A DNA stretch of 64,000 bases from Pseudoalteromonas piscicida (GCF_002744175.1 NZ_NKHF01000077.1:62001-126000); one strand, 5' to 3'; positions 38,577-49,269 are shown, numbered from the stretch's first letter. The notes: generated by a model from the sequence alone, not told the origin. Numbers and translations are program-made.

Positions 38577-40049
38577 TTACATCATTACCACATCAAACTG
38601 CTCTTGACTGTACAAGCTCTCAGTTTGAATACTAACTTGTTTACCAATAAATAACTCAAGCTCAGCCAAATTGTGATATTCGTCATTAATCAGCGCTTCA
38701 CTCACCGCTGGCGCTGCATAGACCATAAACTTGTCTGCATCATAGGCACGGTTAACTCTAACAATCTCTCTCAAGATCTCATAGCACACAGTTTCAACGG
38801 TTTTTAGGGAACCACGACCAGAACATGAAGGGCAAACATCACAAAGGATATGTTCCAAGCTTTCACGCGTGCGCTTGCGGGTCATTTCTACCAGACCAAG
38901 TGCAGACAAGCCATTTATATTGGCTTTTGCCCGGTCTTTAGACAACGCCGTTTCCAAAGAGTGCAATACTCTGCGCTTATGCTCATCAGAAACCATATCG
39001 ATAAAGTCGATGATAATAATACCACCCAGGTTTCTTAACCTTAACTGCCTCGCAATGGCTGAAGTTGCTTCAACATTAGTATTGAAAATTGTTTCTTCAA
39101 GGTTACGATGTCCTACGAATGCACCGGTGTTAACGTCAACGGTAGTCATCGCCTCAGTTTGATCAATGATCAAATAGCCACCCGATTTAAGCTCAACCTT
39201 GCGATGCAGCGCTTTTTGGATTTCAGATTCGACATCAAATAAGTCAAATATAGGTCGCTCACCGGGATAGTATTCAAGTGCATTGGCAAGCTGAGGAACA
39301 AACTCCTCGGTAAATTGCTTTAATTCTTGATAGGTGAGTTTAGAGTCAACCCGAATACGCTCCATATCTTCGCCGACATAATCTCGTAATGTACGAAATG
39401 CGAGCGTCAAATCTTCATGCAAAATTCTCGCTTTACTGGTTTTACGACGACGGCTTACTATTTTTTGCCACAGCTTCTTCAAAAACTCGGCATCATGCTT
39501 TAGCTCAGCTTCCGAAGCACCTTCAGCGGCGGTACGAACAATAAAACCACCGTTTTCGTCATTATAATGCGCGACAATCTCTTTTAGTCGGTCGCGCTCT
39601 TGTTCGGTCTCAATACGCTGACTGACTCCAACATGCGTTGCATCAGGCATAAACACCAGGTAACGAGACGGTATGGTAATATCTGTGGTCAGTCGAGCTC
39701 CTTTGGTGCCAAGGGGATCTTTAACCACTTGTACCATAATGAACTGGCCTTGTTTAACCAACTCACGAATATCCTGCACCTTTTTCACTGGCGATTCAGC
39801 AACGCCTTCTTCGATTGAGGCACTATTGACGATATCAGAAGCATGTAAGAACGCTGCTTTTTCCAAACCGATATCTACAAAAGCAGCCTGCATACCAGGT
39901 AGTACGCGGCTTACTTTACCCAGATAGATATTGCCCACAATACCTAAATTACCGATCCGCTCAACCTGAACTTCTTGCAGTACACCGTTTTCAATTAAGG
40001 CGACGCGACTTTCACTTGGGGTGACATTAATTAATAGTTCAGTGCTCAT
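38577..40049 (-). CDS. rng: Ribonuclease G
   Basis: RNase G, a paralogue of RNase E, matures the 5' end of 16S rRNA and cleaves some mRNAs. The 490-residue protein has the S1 domain at about 35-125 (GNIYLGKVSRVLPGMQAAFVDIGLEKAAFLHASDI) and the catalytic DNase I-like domain with TTVDVNTGAFVG and IIIDFIDM, supplying the two metal-binding aspartates. It also has the Zn-link cysteines (LCDVCPSC). It lacks the RNase E C-terminal scaffold. Overlaps maf by 11 bases. Confidence 0.96.
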   Translation of the reverse strand: MSTELLINVTPSESRVALIENGVLQEVQVERIGNLGIVGNIYLGKVSRVLPGMQAAFVDIGLEKAAFLHASDIVNSASIEEGVAESPVKKVQDIRELVKQGQFIMVQVVKDPLGTKGARLTTDITIPSRYLVFMPDATHVGVSQRIETEQERDRLKEIVAHYNDENGGFIVRTAAEGASEAELKHDAEFLKKLWQKIVSRRRKTSKARILHEDLTLAFRTLRDYVGEDMERIRVDSKLTYQELKQFTEEFVPQLANALEYYPGERPIFDLFDVESEIQKALHRKVELKSGGYLIIDQTEAMTTVDVNTGAFVGHRNLEETIFNTNVEATSAIARQLRLRNLGGIIIIDFIDMVSDEHKRRVLHSLETALSKDRAKANINGLSALGLVEMTRKRTRESLEHILCDVCPSCSGRGSLKTVETVCYEILREIVRVNRAYDADKFMVYAAPAVSEALINDEYHNLAELELFIGKQVSIQTESLYSQEQFDVVMM

Positions 40050-40617
40050 AATTATTTAAAAACCGTTGAATTAGTTCATCTGTCTCATACAAAGGTAAGC
40101 CGACTACGGCAAAATAGCTACCTTGGATCTCGGTTACAAAGCGTCCACCAATCCCCTGTATGCCATAGCCGCCGGCTTTATCTTGAGGCTCGTTGGTTTC
40201 CCAGTACCTATCTATCTCTGAGTCGCTCAGGGCTTTAAAGGTAACATGAGTTACTATCACGTCACTCAGTACTTTGTCTGGATCAGCAAGTGCTATCGCT
40301 GTCATAACCTGATGCGTATTACCAGAAAGGCGTTGCATCATGGCCGTAAAATCCGCTTTATTGCGTGGCTTTCCGAGCGCTTCTCCATCAATAACGACAA
40401 CAGTATCGCTACCGAGCACAGGCCTGTCGGTGTAACCAAGTGCGACACCAGACTGCGCTTTAAGTCGTGCTAAACGCTCAACAAGCTGTTTTGCAGATTC
40501 GTGTTCAAGCGGGCTTTCATCCGCATCGACACTGAATTGTTCAAACGCATAACCTAACTGTGCAAGCAGCGCTTTTCGGCGCGGAGAGGCCGAAGCTAAG
40601 TATAAAGAGATAGACAT
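40039..40617 (-). CDS. yhdE: Maf-type nucleotide pyrophosphatase (YhdE)
   Basis: Maf proteins hydrolyse non-canonical or particular pyrimidine nucleoside triphosphates; YhdE-type enzymes act on dTTP/UTP. The 192-residue protein has the signature LASASPRRKALLAQLGYAF at the start, GSDTVVVIDGEALGKPRNKADF in the middle and DKAGGYGIQGIGGRFVTEIQGSYFAVVGLPL near the end. This matches the dTTP/UTP subgroup rather than the m7GTP subgroup (YceF). Overlaps mreD by one base. Confidence 0.93.
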   Translation of the reverse strand: MSISLYLASASPRRKALLAQLGYAFEQFSVDADESPLEHESAKQLVERLARLKAQSGVALGYTDRPVLGSDTVVVIDGEALGKPRNKADFTAMMQRLSGNTHQVMTAIALADPDKVLSDVIVTHVTFKALSDSEIDRYWETNEPQDKAGGYGIQGIGGRFVTEIQGSYFAVVGLPLYETDELIQRFLNNYEH

Positions 40618-41096
40618 TATCGGATCCTAAACTGTCTACGGTATTTTCTCAGTAGTGGGAATATCCACAACCAACACACCATCCCCGTGACCGCAGGCCA
40701 CAAATAATGCGGGTTAAAGTAGATATCAAGCAAGAAATGATTAAGCCAAAATTGTAACAAATGATAGAGCGCCAAAAATAACCCGATCAATACTGCTTGT
40801 TGCCAAATGGAGAAATTACGAATTTTTTGAAAATTGCTGGCAGTGATATAGATACATATAGAATAAGTCAGTGAGTTCACTCCCAGCGGTGACCCCATAG
40901 CCAAATCAATGACTAGCCCTGTCATCCAGGCCCAGCCAATATTGACCCGATGTGGTACAGCTAAGGACCAATACATCAGCACCAACAACACCCAATCAGG
41001 GCGAAATGGCTCAAGTGAAAAAGGCAGTGGCATTAGTGCCATGATCAGCGCAACAAAGACACTTAGAGCAATCAATAAATTACTGTGTCTACTCAT
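40617..41096 (-). CDS. mreD: Rod shape-determining protein MreD
   Basis: MreD is a small integral membrane protein of the elongasome. The 159-residue protein has five or six membrane helices with the family segments RPDWVLLVLMYWSLAVPHRVNIGWAWMTGLVIDLAMGSPLGVNSL and a short C-terminal basic tail. It overlaps mreC by eight bases. Confidence 0.94.
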   Translation of the reverse strand: MSRHSNLLIALSVFVALIMALMPLPFSLEPFRPDWVLLVLMYWSLAVPHRVNIGWAWMTGLVIDLAMGSPLGVNSLTYSICIYITASNFQKIRNFSIWQQAVLIGLFLALYHLLQFWLNHFLLDIYFNPHYLWPAVTGMVCWLWIFPLLRKYRRQFRIR

Positions 41097-41930
41097 TATT
41101 AATCGCCTCTTGGCTACGTTTACCCAAAACCACGAGTAACCGAATGCGGTCTAATTGGGCAATAGGTTCAGCCTGTACTTGCGCAAATGGCAGCCCTTCA
41201 TCACGATCAATCTGAGTGACGACCGCTACCGGGTAACCTTCAGGGAAGGTTCCACCCAGTCCCGAAGTGACCAACACATCACCAATACGAATATCCATGC
41301 TATGCGGAACATGGGCTAGTCGTACACTATTGATTTTTCCTGTGCCTTCAACAACCGTTCGTACATCATTGCGTAATATACGCACTGGTGTTGCATGCGT
41401 TGTGTCTGTCATCAGTAATACACGAGACGTTGTCGTTCCCACCTGCGTAAGTTGCCCGACGATACCCATTTCGTCAATCACGGCTTGCCCTTCACTGATC
41501 CCATCAATGGTGCCACGATTAATAACAACCTGATGACTATACGGATTTGAGTGTACAGAAAGTACCTGTGAGATGAGCCTTTGGTTTGTTTCTCTTGCTG
41601 AAGCACCTAACAGCGCGCGTAACTCTTGGTTTTCTTTTTGCAAGAATTGTAACTGCTGTAGTTGCTCACTCTGTATCAGCTGCCTTTCTCTAAGAACCTG
41701 ATTTTCTTGTTGTAGTTTTTCTCGAGTATTAAGGCTTTTTAAACCAAGATTGAAGGCTTCATATGGAAGGTTCGCGACATACAGCAGGGGACTAACAAGT
41801 GTGTTTAAACTGGTTCGCACCATAGTACCGCCAGCCGTGTAGCGGTCACCAATGATCAGAATAATACTAAGCACAACTGCGACAGTAAGTCGCAGTTGTA
41901 AAGGAACGGTTCGGCCAAATAATAAATTCA

Positions 41931-41931
<1 letters not shown>
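41089..41931 (-). CDS. mreC: Rod shape-determining protein MreC
   Basis: MreC links MreB to periplasmic cell-wall synthases. The 280-residue protein has a short cytoplasmic N-terminus, one membrane helix (about 14-30), a coiled coil (about 65-105), and two beta-barrel subdomains with the family markers SNPYSHQVVINRGTIDGISEGQAVIDEMGIVGQLTQVG and GDVLVTSGLGGTFPEGYPV. Overlaps mreB by one base. Confidence 0.95.
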
Positions 41932-43001
<1,070 letters not shown>

Positions 43002-43003
43002 TC

Positions 43004-43028
43004 AAACAAAGCAGCATCACCTGCTGCT
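43004..43028 (-). terminator. Weak terminator after the FGE-fold gene
   Basis: On the minus strand AGCAGC-aggtgat-GCTGCT is followed by TTGTTTG. It lies just upstream of mreB, so it may separate the two transcripts. Confidence 0.5.
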
Positions 43029-43041
43029 CTAAATTTACTAC

Positions 43042-45054
43042 TTATCGCTCTCGAACCAATCGAAAGCCAATATAATTCGCTCTAAAATCTGGCGCTAACG
43101 CAAGACGAGTCGACACTCGTGCCAAACTCGGGGCGAAGTTCCATGCACCACCACGCACTGTAACATCGCTCTGAGATGCACGTTTTTGCGTCCATTCCCA
43201 CACGTTTCCTACAGTGTCATATAAGCCATAGCTATTCGGTGAAAACTGGCCGACTGGCGAGGGACTTTTATTAGACCACTCACTACCGCACCAACCACAG
43301 TTAGCTAAGTTTCTTCCGATTTCGTTACCCCAAGGGTACTCTGATGCCGTACCTGCTCGAGCAGCATATTCCCACTCGACTTCATTGGGTAATCTATACT
43401 GTTGACCCTTTTCGCCTGATAGCCAGTTAGCATACGCTTTTGCATCATCATAAGCGACACAGACCACAGGAAAGTTATCCGATTGCTCATACCCTGGACT
43501 TTCCCAGTTGTACTCAAGCTCCCAAACGGGCTCACCATTTTTGTAATAAGCACAACCTTTGCCTTGTTCTGCTAACGTTTTATAGCCCGTACTTTGTACG
43601 AATCGACGAAAAGCCGCAACAGTCACTTCCGTGCTTTGCATCGCGTAGGAATGGCTTAGCACTTTTTCCACAACGGGGCGCTCGTTTGGTAAACCATTAC
43701 CTGTGAGGTCGCCCATTTTAAAAGTACCAGCAGGAATTATGGTCAGCTCATTCTCAGCTGCTGGCTTTACAGCAACTTGCACTTGTGGCGCTGCTGGTTC
43801 CTCTTTTTTTGTTACGACAGCGGTAACAGCCTGGCGCTTTTTAACCAGTTTTGCATTGATTGTGCGTGCAGCTCGTAAGTTAATACGAGCTTTATACGGC
43901 TCATAGCCAATTTTGCGAATTTCAACGTCATGAAACCCCATTGGGATCGCAACGGTTGTTTTGGTTGCGCCATAACTTACGCCATTGATGAACACTTCAT
44001 CATCGTAAACATTAGACCGTAAAGTTAACTCGACTGTTTTATCAGCCGTTTGAGACTTTTTTACAAGAGGGGTCTCCACTATCGGCTGTTTGGCAATAGT
44101 GGCAACTTCTACAGCTTCGGTTTGCTGATCTGAAAAAGTGAGTTGGCTATCACTATAAACCGTTGTGTAATTTGACTGATAATTTCCAGCAAGTGGCGTT
44201 CCATACTCAGCACAGTAACGATTGTCTAGGCTAAGTAAGTTACATAATCGACTGCTATTAACATCACCTCGCATTGTCACGCTAAGATTGACGCTATAAT
44301 TGCCCTGACCGCTAAACCCACTGTTTACCACATGACTGCTGACTACATGCACTTGCGCGCCAGCCATATTGCGCTTTGGCTCTACCACTCGGCTTTCAGT
44401 TAAGTTAGCGAAGATTTGATCAATAAAGCGCTTAGTGGCTTTTTGCAGGCCCATTTGTTGACCACGTTGTTCACATGCTGCCAAGGTTTCTGTGCGTTTA
44501 CAGTTGATTGTATGCTCAACCTCCAACGTCCCTTCACGAGTAAACTCGTTACGCAACCTTTCGACTCGTGCTGTACCAAGTTGGTCTTTTAAATTTTCTA
44601 GGGTATTCACTAAGGTGTGCTTGGTGACACGAACTTGCTCAATGTCTTTTCGTTGTGATGCAATCGCCGCTATTTGCATCGCAATATCTTCTTTATTCTG
44701 CTTATGCTCAGCTACAGCCTGCTGGTAGCGTGATTGTGCTGCCGAGATATCGATAGAAGGATCGTCAATCAGCCTCCGATACAGCTCATTCATTGCATCT
44801 AAGGCTTGGTTTTTTTCTTTATCTAGTTCACCAGAGCGTTTTCTCAATAATTCCAACTGAGATTGCAGACGCGTTTCCTCTGCTAGGTGTTTTTCCAGAA
44901 CGACCGAATATCTATCTAATTCACTCTGTTTATTAGATAATTCAGACTCAATGGCGGTGACTGTTGCAGTATCTTGCGCCATGGCGCTTGAGGCAACAGT
45001 ACCCATGGCCAGAATCGAGGCCGAGATAATAAAAGTTAAAGGAGCAATTCGCAT
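43042..45054 (-). CDS. Exported coiled-coil/PEGA/FGE-fold (SUMF1-like) protein
   Basis: The start at 45054 (MRIAPLTFIISASILAMG) gives a clean signal peptide (about 1-27, ending AMAQ) and is preceded by GGGA nine bases away; the TTG at 45078 is less likely. The 670-residue protein then has a long coiled coil (about 30-165), a beta-rich region, a PEGA domain (about 340-400, VFINGVSYGATKTTVAIPMGFHDVEIRKIGYEP), and a C-terminal FGE-sulfatase fold (about 430-670). That fold begins TIIPAGTFKMGDLTGNGLPNERPV and ends NYIGFRLVRE. The catalytic cysteine segment after RGGAW is replaced by a Cys-free stretch, so sulfatase activation is unlikely. Function unknown. It may be a periplasmic structural or signalling protein. 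It lies just upstream of mreB, separated by a weak terminator. Confidence 0.75.
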   Translation of the reverse strand: MRIAPLTFIISASILAMGTVASSAMAQDTATVTAIESELSNKQSELDRYSVVLEKHLAEETRLQSQLELLRKRSGELDKEKNQALDAMNELYRRLIDDPSIDISAAQSRYQQAVAEHKQNKEDIAMQIAAIASQRKDIEQVRVTKHTLVNTLENLKDQLGTARVERLRNEFTREGTLEVEHTINCKRTETLAACEQRGQQMGLQKATKRFIDQIFANLTESRVVEPKRNMAGAQVHVVSSHVVNSGFSGQGNYSVNLSVTMRGDVNSSRLCNLLSLDNRYCAEYGTPLAGNYQSNYTTVYSDSQLTFSDQQTEAVEVATIAKQPIVETPLVKKSQTADKTVELTLRSNVYDDEVFINGVSYGATKTTVAIPMGFHDVEIRKIGYEPYKARINLRAARTINAKLVKKRQAVTAVVTKKEEPAAPQVQVAVKPAAENELTIIPAGTFKMGDLTGNGLPNERPVVEKVLSHSYAMQSTEVTVAAFRRFVQSTGYKTLAEQGKGCAYYKNGEPVWELEYNWESPGYEQSDNFPVVCVAYDDAKAYANWLSGEKGQQYRLPNEVEWEYAARAGTASEYPWGNEIGRNLANCGWCGSEWSNKSPSPVGQFSPNSYGLYDTVGNVWEWTQKRASQSDVTVRGGAWNFAPSLARVSTRLALAPDFRANYIGFRLVRER

Positions 45055-45343
45055 ATGTTCCATTCCCAACAGCGGCAATTGTTTGGTCTTGTTATTTCTT
45101 ATAGTTAGGGCTCTATGCTATGTACTTACAAAGTAAAACACAAGCTTTGCACAATTAATATCTGAGTTTACAACTATTAACCAGCGTCTTGCCAGTTTTT
45201 AGAACAGATTTTGTCGATTTTTCTCCAACATTACGATGTGTTACGAGTTTTCAACTACAATAACGGATTTACTTGGCAAAAGCTGGATTGAAACACCTAA
45301 GCTGTTTACTATAATAAAGACTTCCTGCTTGACCGATATCACC

Positions 45344-46252
45344 ATGCTAGCACTCTCAGACATTCATGAATCTCCTATACAAACCATTCGTCACCCAGTG
45401 CTGGAGAAACACGCTCTCACACTGCACGTAAAGCGCGATGATCTGCTTCACCCAGTTATTCAAGGGAACAAGTGGCGTAAACTGAAATATAATTTACAAC
45501 ACCTGCAACAATCCGGATTGAAAGAGCTCGTTACCTTCGGTGGTGCATTTTCCAATCATTTGTATGCAACGAGCATGGCATGCAAAATTTTCGCGATAAA
45601 AGGCCACCTGATTGTCAGGGGACCTGAGCTGGATCCTCACAACCCCACATTAAAAATGGCCAGTGCATGTGGACTGACCTTGCACCCTGTCAGTCGGTTA
45701 GAGTACAAAAAAAGGCATCAAGCTGATTATTTACAAGCGCTTCAAACTCGATTTAAACATGCATTCATCATTCCCGAAGGGGGAACAAACATACTCGCTT
45801 TGAAAGGAGTAGAAGAGCTAGCAAGTACATTACCCGCTAGCGATTATGTGATGACTGCTGTCGGTAGTGGCGGAACACTCGCAGGCCTTGTGGCAGGCAC
45901 ACCTGAACATACTCAAGTATTGGGCATTGCAGTGCTCAAAGGAGCTCAATATTTAGAGCAAGAGGTAGGCAATCTTCTCCCCGATAACACGACTAAACCT
46001 TGGCAGATATTGCATAATTTTCATCATGGCGGTTATGCAAAAACAACACCTGAGCTACTTTCTTTTTGTACTCAAATGAAAAAAAGATATGCTCTGCCAC
46101 TAGAGCCGGTTTATACAGGAAAGCTGTTTTTCGCTATTTTTGCGCTAGCGGAACAAGGCTATTTTGAAAACGGCAGCGTGATCACTGCAATCCATACAGG
46201 CGGGCTGCAAGGCCTTGATGGCTTGAGGTATATGCAAAAAAACATAGCTTAA
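45344..46252 (+). CDS. PLP-dependent ACC deaminase / D-cysteine desulfhydrase family enzyme
   Basis: The ATG at 45344 (MLALSDIHESPIQ) is chosen because an upstream 36-codon extension has no family similarity. The 302-residue protein has the fold-type II PLP pattern: HVKRDDLLHPVIQGNKWRKLKYNL with the Schiff-base lysine in GNKWRK, FGGAFSNHLYA binding substrate and cofactor, and TAVGSGGTLAGLV binding the phosphate. D-cysteine desulfhydrase activity is as plausible as ACC deaminase. It stands alone, divergent from the FGE-fold gene and convergent with csrD. Confidence 0.82.
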   Translation: MLALSDIHESPIQTIRHPVLEKHALTLHVKRDDLLHPVIQGNKWRKLKYNLQHLQQSGLKELVTFGGAFSNHLYATSMACKIFAIKGHLIVRGPELDPHNPTLKMASACGLTLHPVSRLEYKKRHQADYLQALQTRFKHAFIIPEGGTNILALKGVEELASTLPASDYVMTAVGSGGTLAGLVAGTPEHTQVLGIAVLKGAQYLEQEVGNLLPDNTTKPWQILHNFHHGGYAKTTPELLSFCTQMKKRYALPLEPVYTGKLFFAIFALAEQGYFENGSVITAIHTGGLQGLDGLRYMQKNIA

Positions 46253-46315
46253 GAACCGTGCCTGAAACAAAATAACTCAGTGGTTGATTAACTAACTTCT
46301 TATCCCGAGTTCAGG

Positions 46316-47902
46316 TTAATGAATATCCGCGAGTTGCTCTAGTGGGGCAGAAAAATAATGACCTTGGGCCCCTTTTACTCCTAAGCTTTTTATACAACTT
46401 AACTCGTCAATGGTTTCAATGCCCACGGCATAGACAGGAATTCCCAAACTTCTAGACTGCATGACGATTTGCTTGACCGTACGTTTTCGATAAGCTGACT
46501 TTTCAATGCCATGTACTAACTCATAACTGAGCTTAACCGCTTTCACCACTTTTATCAGTGGAGAAGCGCTCAAGGTAATGGCCTGTGAAACGTTATCTAA
46601 GTAGATATCACATCCTAAACGGTTGAGTGTTAAAAATGCGGGCTCTAGCACATCGCTGTGTTGGTGAACTTCTTCAATACTGAGTTCAAATCCAATTGCA
46701 GCACCACAGTGAGAGGCAATGAGTTGGGCTTCCAGCCAGTGAATAAAACGCTCATCTAGCCAGCTATTAATATGCAAGTTAATACTGACCTTACCAAAGT
46801 TTCTCTCTTGCTCGTATACAGACAAAACCTGCTTGACGATAGCTCTGTCAAGAAATTGAAATTGTTCAGGAGTATACAAGTGTTGAATAACTTGCCTCGC
46901 CGAGATCCGTCCCATTTCTTTGTGTGAGATCCGTAACAGCGCTTCACTCACAATCACATCTTCGGCCAAAAAATCAAACAGTGGTTGAAAAAACAATGAG
47001 AACTGTCCGCTTTTAAGGTACTCCAATAAAGCCTCGCCATCCTCATTCAATCGTTTGGCGAGTAACTCTGTTAAGTGGACTAAGTGGATGTGTTGCCAAA
47101 CTTGATTTTGCGCTATCGACAGTGCCGACTTAGCGCTTTGATAAACTTGGGTTTGCTGCTTATTGTGCTGATAAAAACACGCCCCTAGTTTTACTTTGCT
47201 GCGCGACAGATCTCCCCGAAACTCAAGTAATACTTTAAATACAATCTCATGCATTTGTTTTGCTAGCGCCATCCCTTCACTTGCGCCGACCTGCTTAACC
47301 GTTACCGCAAGTGCACCAGATGCAAGATATTTAACCGCCACTGTGCCGAATTCTCCCACCCCTTTAACTAAAGCAAGTTGGAAATGCAGCTGTAAATCTA
47401 TTTCTTTCGGAGTACTGCACTGCCAATGAACTAATGCAAATAAGGAGTAATGCCCTTCCGCGGCTGGGGCGGTTAGCATGGCCTGTGTATCCATCACTGG
47501 CGTCGAGGCTACTTTACCGTACAAAAACCACCAGCGATGAACAAATAGGACTAGGCCTAGTGACAATAAATTGAAGAAAATTAAGATGTAACCATGGCTC
47601 AACCATACCGACTCGTGGTACAGCGTAACGACCTCTCCGTTACGTGTAAATCTATGCACCTCTGTATTGTAGGCAGGCGTTAATGAAAAACCATATTTGG
47701 TAGCAATTTCGCTTGCTTCTTCTAGCCTTGTCTCAGCAGACAGAAGCACTATTTCTGCAGCCGCCTCCTCACCTTGAGTATGTACCTGAAGGTGTAATAA
47801 ATGATTAAGTAAGAAATTTAGACATAACAAAACCGCTAAACAGACCATGACTAGCTTCTTTTTGTACTGACGACTAAATCCATCTAACAGCTGTATTGGC
47901 AT
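46316..47902 (-). CDS. csrD: CsrD/MshH-like RNase E specificity factor (degenerate GGDEF-EAL membrane protein)
   Basis: CsrD targets the small RNAs CsrB/C for decay and does not act on cyclic di-GMP. The 528-residue protein (ATG at 47902; a TTG at 47944 is an alternative) has two membrane helices (about 16-37 and 100-123) around a periplasmic loop. A degenerate GGDEF domain with SGALA at the motif position follows, then an EAL domain. EALLR is kept, but the DDFG metal motif reads LDNVS and the AEG loop reads AVG, so phosphodiesterase activity is unlikely. The C-terminal region (FELSIEEVHQ, VKLSYELVHGIEK, GAQGHYFSAP) follows E. coli CsrD. Position between mreB and ssb matches mshH of Vibrio. 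Confidence 0.8.
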   Translation of the reverse strand: MPIQLLDGFSRQYKKKLVMVCLAVLLCLNFLLNHLLHLQVHTQGEEAAAEIVLLSAETRLEEASEIATKYGFSLTPAYNTEVHRFTRNGEVVTLYHESVWLSHGYILIFFNLLSLGLVLFVHRWWFLYGKVASTPVMDTQAMLTAPAAEGHYSLFALVHWQCSTPKEIDLQLHFQLALVKGVGEFGTVAVKYLASGALAVTVKQVGASEGMALAKQMHEIVFKVLLEFRGDLSRSKVKLGACFYQHNKQQTQVYQSAKSALSIAQNQVWQHIHLVHLTELLAKRLNEDGEALLEYLKSGQFSLFFQPLFDFLAEDVIVSEALLRISHKEMGRISARQVIQHLYTPEQFQFLDRAIVKQVLSVYEQERNFGKVSINLHINSWLDERFIHWLEAQLIASHCGAAIGFELSIEEVHQHSDVLEPAFLTLNRLGCDIYLDNVSQAITLSASPLIKVVKAVKLSYELVHGIEKSAYRKRTVKQIVMQSRSLGIPVYAVGIETIDELSCIKSLGVKGAQGHYFSAPLEQLADIH

Positions 47903-48286
47903 AACAATTTTGTTGGGTAAGAAGATAACTGAAGTGTTGTTCAAAATAGTGCAAAACTCAAGCTGGGTACGGCTTTTAATTGCATAGAAAAGTTAAGCAC
48001 CTGAGCATAAACTAGAAATGACTAAGATTTTTATTCCCATAGAGTTGTCGGTTAACTGTTATGCCAGTGGCACAAATCAAATAGAGTACTAAAAGCAACA
48101 ACTCCAGCACATGACTAAAGCTTTTAACTATATGATTATAAATTTAAAATTTCATTTGTTGAGCCAGCTTGCTCAAACAATTCGATGCTAGATGACGTAG
48201 AATTAATTGGCTTGGCGAAAAGAATTAATTATTTTTGATTCACTAAAGGTATTGCAGCCATATCCATGCCGCTGTACTAGCCTTAG

Positions 48287-48445
48287 ATAGTAACCTTCAA
48301 CTTATTAAAGATAAACGTCCCCATACAAGCCAAAACCTTGGTTTTATTGTCTCTGCGATTTTATCCGGTTGTGAAGGCTGAAAAATATCGAAGTATTCGG
48401 GCCACTTTTGACGAAGCATTAAAGGCCGAGCTTATATTTGGTTAA
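48287..48445 (+). pseudogene. Possible decayed gene fragment in the csrD-ssb gap
   Basis: A 52-codon open frame without a start context encodes a protein-like end (VVKAEKYRSIRATFDEAL...ELIFG, then a stop). An overlapping frame shifted by one base carries another protein-like stretch ending at a TGA at 48379. The two together suggest a frameshifted remnant. The source gene was not recognised. The rest of the gap (47903-48509) shows no gene. This could be chance. Confidence 0.25.
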
Positions 48446-48502
48446 CAAAGTGGGCTTTCACTCTGACCTAGCTTTGTTTGAAAAAATAAAAGTGAAGTGT
48501 AA

Positions 48503-48533
48503 AAAATAAAAACCCAGCCTGTTCACTGGGTTT
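48503..48533 (-). terminator. Terminator of ssb
   Basis: On the minus strand AAACCCAG-tgaacagg-CTGGGTTT is followed by TTATTTTTT, about 57 bases after the ssb stop. Confidence 0.85.
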
Positions 48534-48589
48534 AGTTTAATACTTTGATTAAAAGCGATTTATATTTACGCTTTTAGATATACCAGAAA

Positions 48590-49252
48590 TTAGAACGGAA
48601 TATCATCATCAAAATCAATTGGTGGCTCCATTGGGTTTGAGCTACCACCTGATTGTGACTGGTTTTGATTCTGTTGTGGTGCAAACCCACCTTGCGATTG
48701 ACCGCCAAACCCAGAAGACTGCTGTGTATTCTGCTGCGATTGCTGAGGCTGCTGCGGTGCGAATCCACCTTGCTGCTGGTTTGATTGGCTTTGCTGTGGC
48801 TGTGCATATTGCTGCTGCGGCGCTTGATTATAGTTTTGCTGACCATAATTATTTTGCTGCTGTTGACCGCCTTGGTACTGGCCACCGCCTTGACCTTGCT
48901 GCTCACCACGACCGCCCAACATTTGCATTTGGCCGCCCATGTCTACAACGATTTCCGTTGTGTACTTTTCTTGGCCACTTTGATCTGTCCACTTACGTGT
49001 TTGCAAACGACCTTCGATGTAAACCTGTGACCCTTTTCTTAGATACTCACCAGCCACTTCCGCCAACTTGCCAAATAACACCACGCGGTGCCACTCAGTA
49101 CGCTCTTGTAGTTGGCCTGTATTCTTATCTTTCCAGCTATCTGTTGTCGCAATGCTGATGTTAGCCACGCCGTTACCGTTTGGCATATAGCGAACTTCAG
49201 GATCTTGGCCCAGATTACCTACCAAAATTACTTTATTAACACCACGTGCCAT
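48590..49252 (-). CDS. ssb: Single-stranded DNA-binding protein
   Basis: SSB coats single-stranded DNA in replication, repair and recombination. The 220-residue protein has the OB-fold at about 1-112 ([57 protein letters not shown]). A long Gln/Gly/Asn/Ser-rich linker follows (about 115-210), then the acidic protein-interaction tip DFDDDIPF. The linker is longer and more Gln-rich than in E. coli SSB (178 residues in total). It lies 17 bases after the YajR-like transporter. uvrA is nearby but is not the direct divergent neighbour usual in enterobacteria. Confidence 0.97.
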   Translation of the reverse strand: MARGVNKVILVGNLGQDPEVRYMPNGNGVANISIATTDSWKDKNTGQLQERTEWHRVVLFGKLAEVAGEYLRKGSQVYIEGRLQTRKWTDQSGQEKYTTEIVVDMGGQMQMLGGRGEQQGQGGGQYQGGQQQQNNYGQQNYNQAPQQQYAQPQQSQSNQQQGGFAPQQPQQSQQNTQQSSGFGGQSQGGFAPQQNQNQSQSGGSSNPMEPPIDFDDDIPF

Positions 49253-49269
49253 GGCATTGTCTCCTCACA

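Noticed and set aside
43440..43706. 88-codon plus-strand frame
   Set aside because: It is antisense to the FGE-fold domain and has no recognisable motif.
48600..48910. Repetitive CTG/TTG-rich tract as possible CRISPR or tandem array
   Set aside because: It is the low-complexity Gln/Gly linker of SSB, with no fixed repeat-spacer unit.
48619..49158. 179-codon plus-strand frame
   Set aside because: It is antisense to ssb; the open frame results from the CAA-rich linker.
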